Positions 26,701 to 34,131 of a DNA stretch of 53,380 nucleotides are shown piece by piece. Location: NCBI GenBank assembly GCA_036399695.1, contig DASWMP010000052.1, positions 1 through 53,380 on the forward strand, in the 5' to 3' direction. The translations under genes were made by a program, and so were the position numbers. The first letter of the stretch is position 1, and each line of letters begins with the position of its first letter. The notes under the pieces were generated by a model that did not search any database, had not been told where the DNA came from, and saw only the letters and a list, made by a program, of their open reading frames with translations. Source of the DNA: DASVEE01 sp036399695. Lineage in GTDB: Bacteria; Acidobacteriota; Thermoanaerobaculia; Gp7-AA8.

Positions 26701-28638
26701 GGCGCCACCGTCGATCCCGAAGGGGACGGCCAGCCGTCCGCCGCCTTCAACGGCGACGACAGCACGACCTCCGACGACGAGGACGGCGTGACGGTCGAGA
26801 GCGTTTTCGTGCCCTCCACCTCCTCGAGCATCACCCTCACGGCCGGCACCACCGGCGGCATCGTCAGTTGCTGGATCGACTTCGATCGCGACGGCAACTG
26901 GAGCGACGCCGGCGAGCAGGTCGTCACTAACCTCGCGCTCGGCGCGAATGCCAGCGCCTCACCCGCGTTCAGCGTCCCCGCCGCCGCGGCGCAGGGCACC
27001 ACCGGACTCCGCTGCCGCATCAGCACCCTCGGCGGACTCACGCCCACCGGCGACGCCCCGGACGGCGAAGTCGAAGACCACGCGGTCCTCATCGGCACCG
27101 CCGACTTCGGCGACGCCCCCGACACCTACGGCACCACGCTCGCGGCCGACGGCGCCCGCCACGGCGTCGTCACCGGCTTCTCCCTCGGTGCGACCGTCGA
27201 CAGCGAGCCGCAGGGGCAACCCTCCACCGCCGCGGATGGCGACGGCGCCGACGAAGACGGCGTGACACTCCCGGCGTCGCTCACCGCCTGTGCGAGCACG
27301 TCCCTCACCGTCACGCTCACCAACACGGCCGCCGTCGCCACGCCGCGGCTCGACGCCTGGATCGACTTCGACGGCAACGGCGTGTTCGACGCCGGCGACC
27401 GCATCGCCACGTCGTTCGCGCTCACGGCCGGTGCGAACGCCGTCCCGCTCAACGTGCCGTGCAGCGCCGTCACCGCCGCGTCGTACGCACGGTTCCGCCT
27501 CAGCTCCGGCGGCGTCGCCACCCCGGCCGGTGCGGCCCTCGAGGGTGAAGTCGAAGACTACGCCGTCATCGTGCAGGGGCTCGACTTCGGCGACGCTGCC
27601 GATCCCGCGTACCCGACGCTCCTCGCGTCCAACGGCGCCCGCCACGCCGTCCTCCTCACGAACAACCCGACGCTCGGCGCCGTCGTCGACACCGAAGCGG
27701 ACGGCGCGCCGAATGCCGCCGCGACAGGCGACGACACCGCCGGCAGCGACGACGAGGACGGCATCAGCTTCCCGATCCCGCTCCTCTCTGGCACCACCGG
27801 CAGCGTGACGGTGCAGACCGGCGCGACCGGCGGCTACGTGAATCTCTGGGTCGACTTCAACGACGACGGCGACTGGAACGACGCCGGCGAGCAGCAGCTC
27901 ACCGACCAGCTCCTCGCCGCCAATACCTCGCAGGCGTTCGCCGTCAACGTGCCGCCTGGCGTCGCCAGCGGCAATCTCGCCGTCCGCGCGCGCATCGCCT
28001 CGCAGCCAGGCGTGGGTGTCAGCGGTGCTGCCCTCGACGGTGAGGTCGAGGACCACCTCGTCGCCGTCGGCCCGCAGAACGCGCAGATCGGCGTGGCCAT
28101 GATGCTCGTCGAGTCCGAGCTCGCCGGCGCCTGCGGCGTCTACGACCTGACTTTCGACGTCCGCCTCGCCAACCTCGGCAACGTCACCTTGTCGAACGTC
28201 CAGGCCACCACGCCCCTCTCCACCGTCTTCGTCAGCCCCGCCACCTACACCGTGACGTCGATCTCCAGCACCGACCTGACCGTCGACCCGACGTACAACG
28301 GCGGCTCCAACACTAACCTCCTCCTCCCCGGCGCCACCCTGACCCCCGGCCAGACCGCCACCATCCGCATCGTCGTCCACCTCGTCGCCGAGTGCGCCAA
28401 CCGCACCTACACCGTCTCGACCAACGGCAGCGGCGAAACCACCGAAGCCCAGACCGTCACCGACCAATCCCAGGACGGCCCAAACCCCGACCCCGACGAC
28501 GACGAAGTCGCCACCGACAACAATGTCCCAACGCCCGTCGTCATCACCGCCATCCAGCCCATCCCCACGCTGACCGAATGGGCCCTGCTCCTCCTGGCCG
28601 CGATGCTCGCCATGGTGGCGCTGCGCCGCATGGCCTAA
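20779..28638 (+). CDS. Giant SdrD-B/GEVED surface protein with IPTL-CTERM
   Basis: A 2619-aa exported protein. It has a signal peptide (MRTLRGAWLLVLCLFAVGLTAQ). Residues about 25-850 are DUF11-like beta-sandwich repeats (VxDxLPxxxxF, TNSGNVPLDNIVVVDTLP). Three SdrD_B-type domains follow (about 855-1275): SLGDFVWVDTNANGMQDD, AVGDYVWFDQNSNGIQDE, LALGDQVWRDTDNDGVYE. Then come seven GEVED domains (about 1276-2430), each with DFGDAPxxY, DEDGVT, LDAWIDxNxDGxF and closing GEVEDY/H. A final DUF11-like domain and the anchor IPTLTEWALLLLAAMLAMVA + LRRM end it. Asp-rich loops imply calcium binding. Probable adhesin or surface-layer component. GGAG lies 9 bases before the ATG. Confidence 0.88.
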   Translation: MRTLRGAWLLVLCLFAVGLTAQPLVKSAIQVDAGNTRTTGATFGYRLTYNCSSTSGPCLNAQVVDLLPAEVQYVSTVPASPTGDVAAINVTNNFGGSGRTRVQFVMINPLPAGNSGDLVINVRFPNGTTPDGTQATNTADAVNLDTAPGTFTTPPVTVTAVATVQVNLQKTLTTTPANLDMPESYRLRISVPNDNGALALTAIGPVTDTLPPGTVFTGATPAADCQPGCVGTTPATVTWTSPCAVPLNPNSNCDIAVNVTFPSATFPSGTLVTNSFTATATPLGQPAQTFGPGQLTHLVTTFVPNPGAGFTKNMAGGTPNPPTLNQTFSYDFNITNSGNVPLDNIVVVDTLPVEMQVTSVTTGAYTNVSNFAAGEGVRVSYEKNTALGVFTLWGSSPNTTASTLLTAPPPGLGAGEYITRIRWEFGQAQPGMTSSTRPVITGRIVNPDNAGGPVAIGDGIQNCAAYTAVYTAGPTNVNRNDCETFTLSGPFVQLNPAKENLSGGGPFNPGQSVSWRLRVRSGSQSSDPVPLESLIVTDLLPVNLNFSGWTFDAQGTGLPAPQSFEQLPNFAGSGRTLLRWRWNAGSGNLGVSQQVWINITTTIRNGALSGNLPNDVTIDSDAPGLALRCGTSQTDSLDLDSDGNTAETLCRATGTITVAGIAQLISSKTIQGTCDGGAVATSAGTLTGGGIEYHLRVQNVGTVPMRNFVLIDILPFVGDTGVRDTNPRGSQWSPLLAAPIVPPAGTTIYYSTSGNPCRAEVGGPTSSCDPPNWTTVAPEPIASVRSFKLEFGDRVVNPFDFVEFTFVMTTPGNVPPAAVAYNSFAYQADRADGFGPLAAEPQKVSIALGSCDAASLGDFVWVDTNANGMQDDGPTGLNGVPVTLYAPGADGIPGTFDDVPLASTITSNSPGGAPGWYTFPGLAPGTYFVQVARPPAYTFSPRDIGADTADSDAALDGSSHAVTLGANETNPTLDFGLVATAFGAVGDYVWFDQNSNGIQDEPLTSGINGVTVRLYLDDGDGTAEPGTGDPLVATTVTADDVYGRPGYYLFEALAPGLPYFLEFVQPAAAVARTTGNTGGDDTVDSDPSPAGLTPLFSVAALEVNRTFDAGFIAPPGNLALGDQVWRDTDNDGVYEPENGETGIDDVRLDLYRDVNGDGEPTVDEFSGSTTTATTGGFAGRYLFNELAPGNFIVVVAPENFGGGGALSGLASSTGNDPAPDPDNDVNGDDNGAAVGALIASRPVTLTNLGEPTSEDGNNATNLTVDFGFAVASTPLYDYGDAPDVGAGTSTGNYNTTALDNGPRHTLGVPNAPYLGPCVDSDTGFAQNSGATADDTAAGAAVGTCSGGDDEDGVTVAGSYTPGSSSSVFVTSGGPAACRLDAWIDWNQNGAFEAGEQIATAQTIATGPAVLVAFSVPAGALPGTTYARFRCSSTGGLTPAGAAGDGEVEDYAISVTGTDFGDAPASYGDAVHQIHPQQSLYLGACVDTEAAALTSAGANGDDANAGTSRVGTCLDDEDGVLFTSQLNTCTLVGVTVTSTAAGLLDAWIDYNQDGDFGDAGEKIFTSQAVVAGANPLTFSVPCSAVPGATYARFRLSTLGSSDPTLGALDGEVEDYTVTIGGNDFGDAPDTYATTFAANGPRHLLVPGFSLGATIDTDADGQPSAGATGDGADEDGVTFSAATACSTFPYTVFLTNTAGLNLPRLDAWIDFDGDGAFNDPRDRIASGVPLVAGANNLSASVPCNVLTRGTYARFRLTNGGTFTPGGPAASGEVEDYALVLQGYDFGDAPAPHPTLLASNGARHVVLAAGNPTLGPTADTEADGQPNASATGDDLAVDDEDGVTVPSTLVAGTTGSIGVSAGTTGGNVSCWLDFNDDGDWTDGGEQVVTNLALAGNASSSPAFAVPANAIRGNRALRCRISSALNLGSIGAAADGEVEDYLVSVTGYDLGDAPAPYPTLVAGSGARHTLLATNNPTLGATVDPEGDGQPSAAFNGDDSTTSDDEDGVTVESVFVPSTSSSITLTAGTTGGIVSCWIDFDRDGNWSDAGEQVVTNLALGANASASPAFSVPAAAAQGTTGLRCRISTLGGLTPTGDAPDGEVEDHAVLIGTADFGDAPDTYGTTLAADGARHGVVTGFSLGATVDSEPQGQPSTAADGDGADEDGVTLPASLTACASTSLTVTLTNTAAVATPRLDAWIDFDGNGVFDAGDRIATSFALTAGANAVPLNVPCSAVTAASYARFRLSSGGVATPAGAALEGEVEDYAVIVQGLDFGDAADPAYPTLLASNGARHAVLLTNNPTLGAVVDTEADGAPNAAATGDDTAGSDDEDGISFPIPLLSGTTGSVTVQTGATGGYVNLWVDFNDDGDWNDAGEQQLTDQLLAANTSQAFAVNVPPGVASGNLAVRARIASQPGVGVSGAALDGEVEDHLVAVGPQNAQIGVAMMLVESELAGACGVYDLTFDVRLANLGNVTLSNVQATTPLSTVFVSPATYTVTSISSTDLTVDPTYNGGSNTNLLLPGATLTPGQTATIRIVVHLVAECANRTYTVSTNGSGETTEAQTVTDQSQDGPNPDPDDDEVATDNNVPTPVVITAIQPIPTLTEWALLLLAAMLAMVALRRMA
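24604..28060 (+). repeat. Seven intragenic GEVED-domain repeats
   Basis: Units of about 115-160 codons each start near DFGDAP and end in GEVEDY or GEVEDH (ends near 25125, 25620, 26100, 26590, 27080, 27560 and 28055). Sub-types alternate: units with DAPxTY/NGxRH/TPRLDAWIDFDG versus units with APHPTLLASNGARH/GGNVSCWLDFNDDGDW. This indicates duplication of larger blocks. Confidence 0.85.
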
Positions 28639-28654
28639 TTAGGACTAATAGGAC

Positions 28655-28700
28655 GATGGGACAGATGGGGCTGCAGCAGGTCCCATCTGTCCCAAGTCCC
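28655..28700. repeat. GGGACAGATGGG inverted repeat with 9-bp units
   Basis: GGGACAGATGGG and CCCATCTGTCCC flank a short loop just after the giant gene. Upstream bases step in 9-bp units (AATTAGGAC, TAATAGGAC, GATGGGACA). Related 9-bp units occur at 33119-33200 and 36475-36515. Confidence 0.7.
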
Positions 28701-28749
28701 CGGAACCCAATCGTTCCCCCGGACACCGCACAGCTCCAATTCCGTCTAG

Positions 28750-29040
28750 AAGATCAGCGGAGACGAGAACGGCGGGAGTCTCATCCCGATCACCGTCGAG
28801 CGGCTAGCGGGGCTGTCGCTGGAAGTCGTCGCCAGCGACGGCCCGCATCACCTCGTCGGCTTCATTCCCGTGGCCGGCTCCGGGCGGGCGCGTTCGGCTT
28901 CTTCTTCCGCTCCGAGCTGACCATCACCAACTCCAGCCCCTTCCCGATGGAAGTGAAGGTCGTCTTCCATCCGGCCGGTGCGAGCGCGTCACCGTCGGAT
29001 CCGTGTGGCTCACGGCACAGCAACGGCCTTCGGTTCAACA
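28750..29040 (+). pseudogene. Frameshifted fragment of a secreted-protein C-terminal domain
   Basis: One frame reads LIPITVERLAGLSLEVVAS then GPHHLVGFIPVAGSG and stops near 28918. The adjacent frame takes over at about 28885 with AFGFFFRSELTITNSSPFPM then EVKVVFHPAGASASPSDP. The joined product matches the C-terminal domain of the protein at 12873-14729 (VVGSLPGGFGAFFRTSLQLYN ... RIVFHAAN) in order and spacing. There is a stop upstream and no RBS. It is a decayed remnant of a paralogue. The rest of 28639-29085 has no gene. Confidence 0.65.
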
Positions 29041-29085
29041 GCACGGCTGGGCGAAGGAACGTGAGCCGCGGGCCACGCGCACCCA

Positions 29086-31074
29086 CTAGCCGAGCACCGG
29101 CACTCCGACATCCTTCAGGTACTGGAACGTGGAGTCGTAGAACTCCGGTGTTCGTGTCGGATCGCTGCGGTTGCCGGGCGGGATGAAGATGGCCATGCCT
29201 TGCCGTGCGCGGGTGAGGAGGACGCGGTAGGCGTTGAGGAGGTAGCGCTGGTTCTCCGGTTTGTTGACGTTCTGCCAGCGGCTGCCGCGAAAGTCGTGGA
29301 AGCTCCAGCCGCGGGTGCCGAGGCGGAGGTCGGCGTCCCAGGTGACGCAGGTCCAGTCGAGTTCGAGGCCCTGCACCTGGAACTCCGTCGCCGCGTCTTC
29401 CAGGTAGTAGCTCGACCGCGTGTCTTCCTTCTCGCTGAGGAACCAGTGCACAGGATCGATGTTGACTCGCACATCAATGGCGTGCGGCTTCAGGCGGAAC
29501 GCCTTCGAGGAGGTGACGAGGCCGTATCGCTCGGAGCCGCGAGCGCGCGTGCGTACCCATTCCTTCGCCGCATCGAGGTCGCGCGTGACGATCATCGGGT
29601 AGCGCGCCTCCATCTGCTCCAGCGCCGCCGAGGCGGCCCGGCGTTCGCGATCGAGCACCGCCTTCACGAACGCGGAGACGTTCTCCGCCCGGAACGAGCG
29701 CATTGACACGGCGAGATGGAGGGAGTCGTCGAAATGCGTTTGCGGCCTATGGCGCACGAGGTCGAGCGCACCGCCGGCGGCGTATTCGCTGTCGGTCAGC
29801 CGCGACGAGATGTGCATCCGCCAATCGCCGAAACGCGTGTTCACGGCGTGGAGCCATTCGTCGATCCCGGCTTCGCCGTCGTTGATCTCCTGCCCTCCGC
29901 CGACGAGACAGATTACGACCGACCAATCGGTATGCCGGTCCATGGACTGCAGAAGAAACTCTGGTTCTGAGTGCGTAAAGTCGGGGATGTTCTTCTTGCG
30001 CCGCATCCACGACTCCGCCTTCTCGCGGGTCCACGCACGCTGCGCTTCATCGAAGATGGCGACATGCTCGATCGGAGGTTTCGGGTCACGAATCGCTTCG
30101 TCGCGGAGGTGATGAACGTTCTGCACGAACGCCTTGACACTGCCTCCCACACTCTTCTTGGAGGCCTTTAGTCCGAGGTCCTGTTGCCGTTTGACTTCGT
30201 CGCGCGTGAGTGCCTCGCGCAGCACCGCTACGAGCGGTGCGTTGCCGGAGAGATAGACGGCAGGGGAGCCGGTTTCCACATCGTTCCGCCGCGTGGCCAC
30301 GTTCAACCCGACGAGCGTCTTCCCCGCACCCGGCACGCCGGTGACGAAGCAGACGATCTTCCGCCGCGTCCTCTTCGCCTCGTCGACCAGCTCTTCGATG
30401 TGTTGCGATGTGACGCGCAGGTTCTCCGCGCCGGCGTCGTGCCGGGCGATCTCCTCGACCGAATGCTGCGCGTACAACGCCCGAGCGGCCTCGATGATTG
30501 TCGGCGTGGGCCGGTACGACGAGTGCGCCCACAAGTCGGCATCCATTCGCGTAGCCACGAACTCCGCAGAGGCGCGATCGATCGCCTCGCGGAACGTGCT
30601 CCTGTTTGTCTTGAGCGGCCGCACGACTCCATCCGCATCGCGCGCCAGCCCGAGCGCGGACCCATCGACAGCATCCGGCACCACGAGCAGCGGCACGATG
30701 GTGAGGGAGTGACTCCCCTCATGAAAGTTCTTCAGATCGAGTGCGTAGTCCCACACCTGATCGACGGCGGCACTGTCGAATGCGGCCGCACCCACCTTGA
30801 ACTCGATGACGAATACGACGCCGCCGGTGAGCAACACCACATCAATCCGCCGTCCCATGCGAGGGATGTTGAATTCGAAGAAGACGGAGCCGGTCAGGCC
30901 GCGAAGCCGCTCGCGCAGAAACTCGATCTGAGCTTTCCAGGCGTCCCGCTGCGTCTCCAGCACGGAGAAGGTCGTGTGCGCCGTCAGCGCGCCGAGGATC
31001 TCGTTCGTCGTGGCGGCGCAAAAGCCTTCGATGGACGAGGCATACCACGCACGTGACGGCTTCCCTGGCTGCAC
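29086..31074 (-). CDS. PD-(D/E)XK nuclease fused to DUF2075/Schlafen-like helicase
   Basis: A 662-aa protein. The N-terminal part has a restriction-nuclease-like core RRIDVVLLTGGVVFVIEFKVG (Asp78, Glu91, Lys93). The C-terminal two thirds is a DUF2075-type superfamily-1 NTPase with Walker A GVPGAGKT (246-253), Walker B VAIFDEAQRAW (Asp342-Glu343), CLVGGGQEINDGE, QGLELDWTCVTWDADL and ends with LLTRARQGMAIFIPPG, the SF1 motif VI arginine region. Such nuclease-helicase proteins occur in antiviral defence loci. It diverges from an HD/YwgA-like pair. Codon use around it is less GC-biased than in the flanking genes, suggesting transfer. The precise system is not recognised. Confidence 0.82.
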   Translation of the reverse strand: MQPGKPSRAWYASSIEGFCAATTNEILGALTAHTTFSVLETQRDAWKAQIEFLRERLRGLTGSVFFEFNIPRMGRRIDVVLLTGGVVFVIEFKVGAAAFDSAAVDQVWDYALDLKNFHEGSHSLTIVPLLVVPDAVDGSALGLARDADGVVRPLKTNRSTFREAIDRASAEFVATRMDADLWAHSSYRPTPTIIEAARALYAQHSVEEIARHDAGAENLRVTSQHIEELVDEAKRTRRKIVCFVTGVPGAGKTLVGLNVATRRNDVETGSPAVYLSGNAPLVAVLREALTRDEVKRQQDLGLKASKKSVGGSVKAFVQNVHHLRDEAIRDPKPPIEHVAIFDEAQRAWTREKAESWMRRKKNIPDFTHSEPEFLLQSMDRHTDWSVVICLVGGGQEINDGEAGIDEWLHAVNTRFGDWRMHISSRLTDSEYAAGGALDLVRHRPQTHFDDSLHLAVSMRSFRAENVSAFVKAVLDRERRAASAALEQMEARYPMIVTRDLDAAKEWVRTRARGSERYGLVTSSKAFRLKPHAIDVRVNIDPVHWFLSEKEDTRSSYYLEDAATEFQVQGLELDWTCVTWDADLRLGTRGWSFHDFRGSRWQNVNKPENQRYLLNAYRVLLTRARQGMAIFIPPGNRSDPTRTPEFYDSTFQYLKDVGVPVLG

Positions 31075-31241
31075 GGGAGCATGATGCCAGGTGGGGCGGC
31101 TGAATGGGCGCCTGCGATTCTACCTGGTGTATCCGCTTTCGAGTCGGACGCCGCCCCTCGGCTTGAAAAGCTCGCGCGCAAGTCGCTACTCATCGTGAAG
31201 TTGCGGCGGTGTCAGTATGGCCTGCTACGATGCTTTGAACG
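31075..31241. promoter_or_regulatory. Divergent promoter region of defence-like genes
   Basis: A 167-bp region between the divergent nuclease-helicase and HD-domain genes must carry both promoters. I see no strong sigma-70 match and no clear operator. Confidence 0.3.
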
Positions 31242-32552
31242 GTGGCAAAGCATCAGCACGAGATCCGAGACCCGATCCACAACTTCGTGCGCGTCAGCGC
31301 GGATGAAGTCGCGGCGATCAACTCGCGCCCGTTTCAGCGCCTTCGCCACATCCACCAGCTTGCGCTGACCTGGCTTGTCTACCCTGGCGCCACTCATCGG
31401 CGCTTCGAACACTCGCTTGGCGTGATGGAGCTCGCCGGCCGGGTCTTTGACGTCATTACCCACGAGCGCAACCGTCATCCAGACGTAGCCGACCTCTTCC
31501 CCGACGCTGACACGCTCACTGCCTGGAGGAAGATCGTGCGGCTCGCGGCACTCTTCCACGATCTCGGGCACCTCCCGTTCTCGCATGCGGCCGAGGAACA
31601 GCTCCTGCCCGATGGAAAGCACCATGAGTGGCTCACTGTCGAGGTGCTCCGATCAGAGGAAATGCGAGCGATCCTGCAGGGGATGATGCCTACCCCCGAC
31701 CCCGACCGTGTCGCTCGTATTGCCATAGGCCCGGAAAAGTGGGGCAAGTGGTTCGGTAAGGCGACCGACTTTTCGCAATGGGATTTGCTGATGACGGAGA
31801 TCGTCACCGGGGATGCGTTCGGTGTGGACCGGATCGACTATCTTCTCCGCGATTCGCATCACGCCGGAGTCGCGTACGGCCGCTTCGATCACTATCGGCT
31901 GATCGACACGCTGCGTATCCTGCTGCACCCGGGACTCGAGCGTCCGATGATCGGCATCGAAAAGGGTGGGATGCATGCAGCCGAAGCGCTTCAACTCGCT
32001 CGGCAGTTCATGTTCCTGCAGCTCTATTACCACCACGTCCGGATCGCGTACGATATTCACCTCAGCGAGTTCATGGTGCAGTGGCTGAAGACTTACCCGA
32101 CAGACGTCGAAGGGCACGTGCGCATGACCGACAACGAAGTGCTTACCGCCATGGCGGCGGCCGCTCTCGACAAAGAGTTGCCGGGGCACGACCCTGCCAT
32201 GCGAATCATGCAGCGTCAGCACTTCCGGAAGATTTACGAACGAAACGCGCTCGACCAGAAGATGCAGCCGGACGCTGTAGGCCGTGTCGCGGCGGCGCTG
32301 CGAACCCGGTTCGGCGATACCGCGGTGCGCGATCGGTCGATCCCGCCCAAACAGCAGAACATTCAGTTCCCGATCCTGCTCGATGACGGTGTGATCAGCA
32401 CGTCGACAGCGGAATCGACGATCTATGCCGACTTCAAACCGGCGGCGGTTGGCTTCGTGTTGATCGATCCGTTGCAAAAGAAGGAAGCGCAGGCGTGGCT
32501 TGCATCCAGCAAGAAGAAGATTCTCACAGAACAAATGGAGCTTGGCCTATGA
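31242..32552 (+). CDS. HD-domain (SAMHD1/YwfO-like) phosphohydrolase
   Basis: A 436-aa protein of the COG1078 type. The conserved opening is HEIRDPIHNFVRVS ... RPFQRLRHIHQLALT. Metal ligands fit the H...HD...D pattern: RRFEHSLGV (His57), LFHDLGHLPFSH (His106-Asp107) and DRIDYLLRD (about Asp199). Relatives hydrolyse dNTPs to nucleosides and triphosphate or have related nucleotide activity. Start is GTG at 31242 (MAKHQHEIRD); the only nearby ATG is closed by a stop after two codons. Its TGA overlaps the ATG of the next gene (ATGA), indicating translational coupling. Possible role in nucleotide-depletion defence or dNTP control. Confidence 0.88.
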   Translation: MAKHQHEIRDPIHNFVRVSADEVAAINSRPFQRLRHIHQLALTWLVYPGATHRRFEHSLGVMELAGRVFDVITHERNRHPDVADLFPDADTLTAWRKIVRLAALFHDLGHLPFSHAAEEQLLPDGKHHEWLTVEVLRSEEMRAILQGMMPTPDPDRVARIAIGPEKWGKWFGKATDFSQWDLLMTEIVTGDAFGVDRIDYLLRDSHHAGVAYGRFDHYRLIDTLRILLHPGLERPMIGIEKGGMHAAEALQLARQFMFLQLYYHHVRIAYDIHLSEFMVQWLKTYPTDVEGHVRMTDNEVLTAMAAAALDKELPGHDPAMRIMQRQHFRKIYERNALDQKMQPDAVGRVAAALRTRFGDTAVRDRSIPPKQQNIQFPILLDDGVISTSTAESTIYADFKPAAVGFVLIDPLQKKEAQAWLASSKKKILTEQMELGL

Positions 32553-33085
32553 CGATGAACGATCTGCAACGCTCCGCGGTGATCGCCGCGCTGGTGAAGG
32601 AGTGCCGCGCGCGCGACGCTTTCTGTGGTGAGACGATGATTCAGAAGTCGGTCTTCTTTCTTCAGGAACTGCTCAAGGTGCCACTCGACTTCGAGTACCA
32701 GTTGTACATCTATGGGCCCTTCTCTTTCGAGCTCCAGCGGCACGTCTCGTCGATGACGGCAGACGACATGCTGGCGGTGCGGCAACTCGAGTACGGCTCC
32801 ACGTTCGAACCGGGCGAACACCTGACCTACCTCGAGACGCGTTCGGCCGAGACTCTTCGCAACTACCGCGGCGGGATCGACTTCGTCGTCCAGCATCTTG
32901 CCGGCCGCGGCGTCAAACAATTAGAGCGCGTGGCTACGGCTCTGTACTTCACGGTCTCCACTCCTGACAGCTCCGCGGAACAAAGAGCGGCAAAGATCCG
33001 CGAAGTGAAACCGCACATCACCATCGATGAGGCGCGGAATGCCGTGGAAGAGGTCGACCGCTGGAGAAGAGAAGTCGCTGCCTGA
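32549..33085 (+). CDS. YwgA/Panacea-like partner protein
   Basis: A 178-aa protein starting at the ATG that overlaps the preceding stop. The N-terminal third has IQKSVFFLQELLKVPLDFEY then QLYIYGPFSFELQRHV, resembling the Bacillus YwgA family and, more distantly, DUF4065/Panacea domains found in toxin-neutralising proteins. The C-terminal half is helical and charged. In Bacillus subtilis ywfO (HD hydrolase) and ywgA are neighbours, so the coupled pair here matches a known association. I infer that it modulates the HD enzyme. An upstream in-frame ATG at 32495 lies inside the HD gene and is unlikely to be used. Confidence 0.7.
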   Translation: MTMNDLQRSAVIAALVKECRARDAFCGETMIQKSVFFLQELLKVPLDFEYQLYIYGPFSFELQRHVSSMTADDMLAVRQLEYGSTFEPGEHLTYLETRSAETLRNYRGGIDFVVQHLAGRGVKQLERVATALYFTVSTPDSSAEQRAAKIREVKPHITIDEARNAVEEVDRWRREVAA

Positions 33086-33118
33086 AATCTCGGGCGTCAT
33101 CTCGCTTTACGCGGCGAA

Positions 33119-33205
33119 CTGTGGGACAGATGCGACCCATGGGAGGCCCACGGGTTCCATCAGTCTCATCTATCCCATAGGTCCCGTTGGTCCCATAGGC
33201 CTATC
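33119..33205. repeat. Nonamer (YNATGGGAC-type) repeat region
   Basis: Read on the minus strand, 9-bp steps run CTATGGGAC, CAACGGGAC, CTATGGGAT, AGATGAGAC and TGATGGAAC. On the plus strand CTGTGGGAC and AGATGCGAC start the left side, giving a weak inverted repeat. It lies between the YwgA-like gene and the convergent B3-like hydrolase gene. Confidence 0.55.
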
Positions 33206-33222
33206 GTTCCCTGCCTTCCCCC

Positions 33223-34065
33223 TCACTCCCCCCGCTGCTTCCGCTCGGCCGACTCCAGATCCTTCCACGCGCGGTCCAGGTACGGCCGCCACTCCCCCTG
33301 GCCGACGAACGGGTTCGGACCGCCGTCCTTTACGCGTGCCAGCTTCCCCGTCAGGCCGAAGAACGAGCCGTGGTTCGACAGGAAGACATCCGGCTCGAGC
33401 TTCCGCAGCCGCGCGAACGTGGCCCGGTAGTCGTCCATGATCTTCGGGTACTTCGTGTTGTTCACCAGCGTGTATCCCGGCGCCGTCACGCTGCAGAGGA
33501 AGACGACGTCCAGCGGCTTCCCGTTTTCCTTCACGGTCGTCCGCCAGGTCGTGCAGCCGCGCGTATGGCCGGGCGTCACCATGGCCGTCATCGCCGCGCC
33601 GCCGAGCCGCACCACGTCGCCATCCTTGACGATGCGATCCGCCTTCACTGCCGGATACGCCAGCGTGTCCCCGAACGCGAAGTCGTTCAAACCGCCCCGC
33701 GCCGCCAGCTCGGCATCCGGCGCCGACAGATACACCGTGGCCCCGGTCTTCTCCTTCATCGCTGCAAACCCGCCGATGTGGTCCATGTGCGCGTGCGACG
33801 CGATCAGCACCCGGATCTTCTTCGGATCGAACCCGAGCTTCTCGATGTTCTTCACGATCAGCGGCACGTTCTCCGCCATCGGCACGTCGAGCAGCACCAG
33901 CCCCTTGTCCGTGGCCACGAGATACGACCCCAGATCCTCGGTACCGACGTAGTAGATGTTGCCCACCACCCGCACCGGCTCCACGGCCTTCGTCCAGGCC
34001 GCCGGAAACTCCCCCCGCACCGAAACCGCCACCCAACACAACCCCAGCAGCACAACCAATCGCAT
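33223..34065 (-). CDS. Subclass-B3-like metallo-beta-lactamase-fold hydrolase
   Basis: A 280-aa secreted enzyme. Its signal peptide is MRLVVLLGLCWVAVSVRG. Zinc ligands fit subclass B3: HAHMDH (His91, His93, Asp95, His96), PGHTRGCTTW, and a late SNHGSFFG histidine. The stretch YPKIMDDYRATFARLRKLEP then DVFLSNHGSFF is very like B3 enzymes, more than generic MBL proteins. True carbapenemase activity is not established from sequence. The ATG at 34065 has GGGAG seven bases upstream; the ATG at 34071 is too close to it. It lies 66 bp downstream of a TonB receptor gene on the same strand, probably one operon. Confidence 0.85.
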   Translation of the reverse strand: MRLVVLLGLCWVAVSVRGEFPAAWTKAVEPVRVVGNIYYVGTEDLGSYLVATDKGLVLLDVPMAENVPLIVKNIEKLGFDPKKIRVLIASHAHMDHIGGFAAMKEKTGATVYLSAPDAELAARGGLNDFAFGDTLAYPAVKADRIVKDGDVVRLGGAAMTAMVTPGHTRGCTTWRTTVKENGKPLDVVFLCSVTAPGYTLVNNTKYPKIMDDYRATFARLRKLEPDVFLSNHGSFFGLTGKLARVKDGGPNPFVGQGEWRPYLDRAWKDLESAERKQRGE

Positions 34066-34131
34066 TCTCATGCTCCCAGTCTCGCGCGCAATTGTGGCGA
34101 ACATGCGGCGGCCACGGGCCGTCCGCGTACG

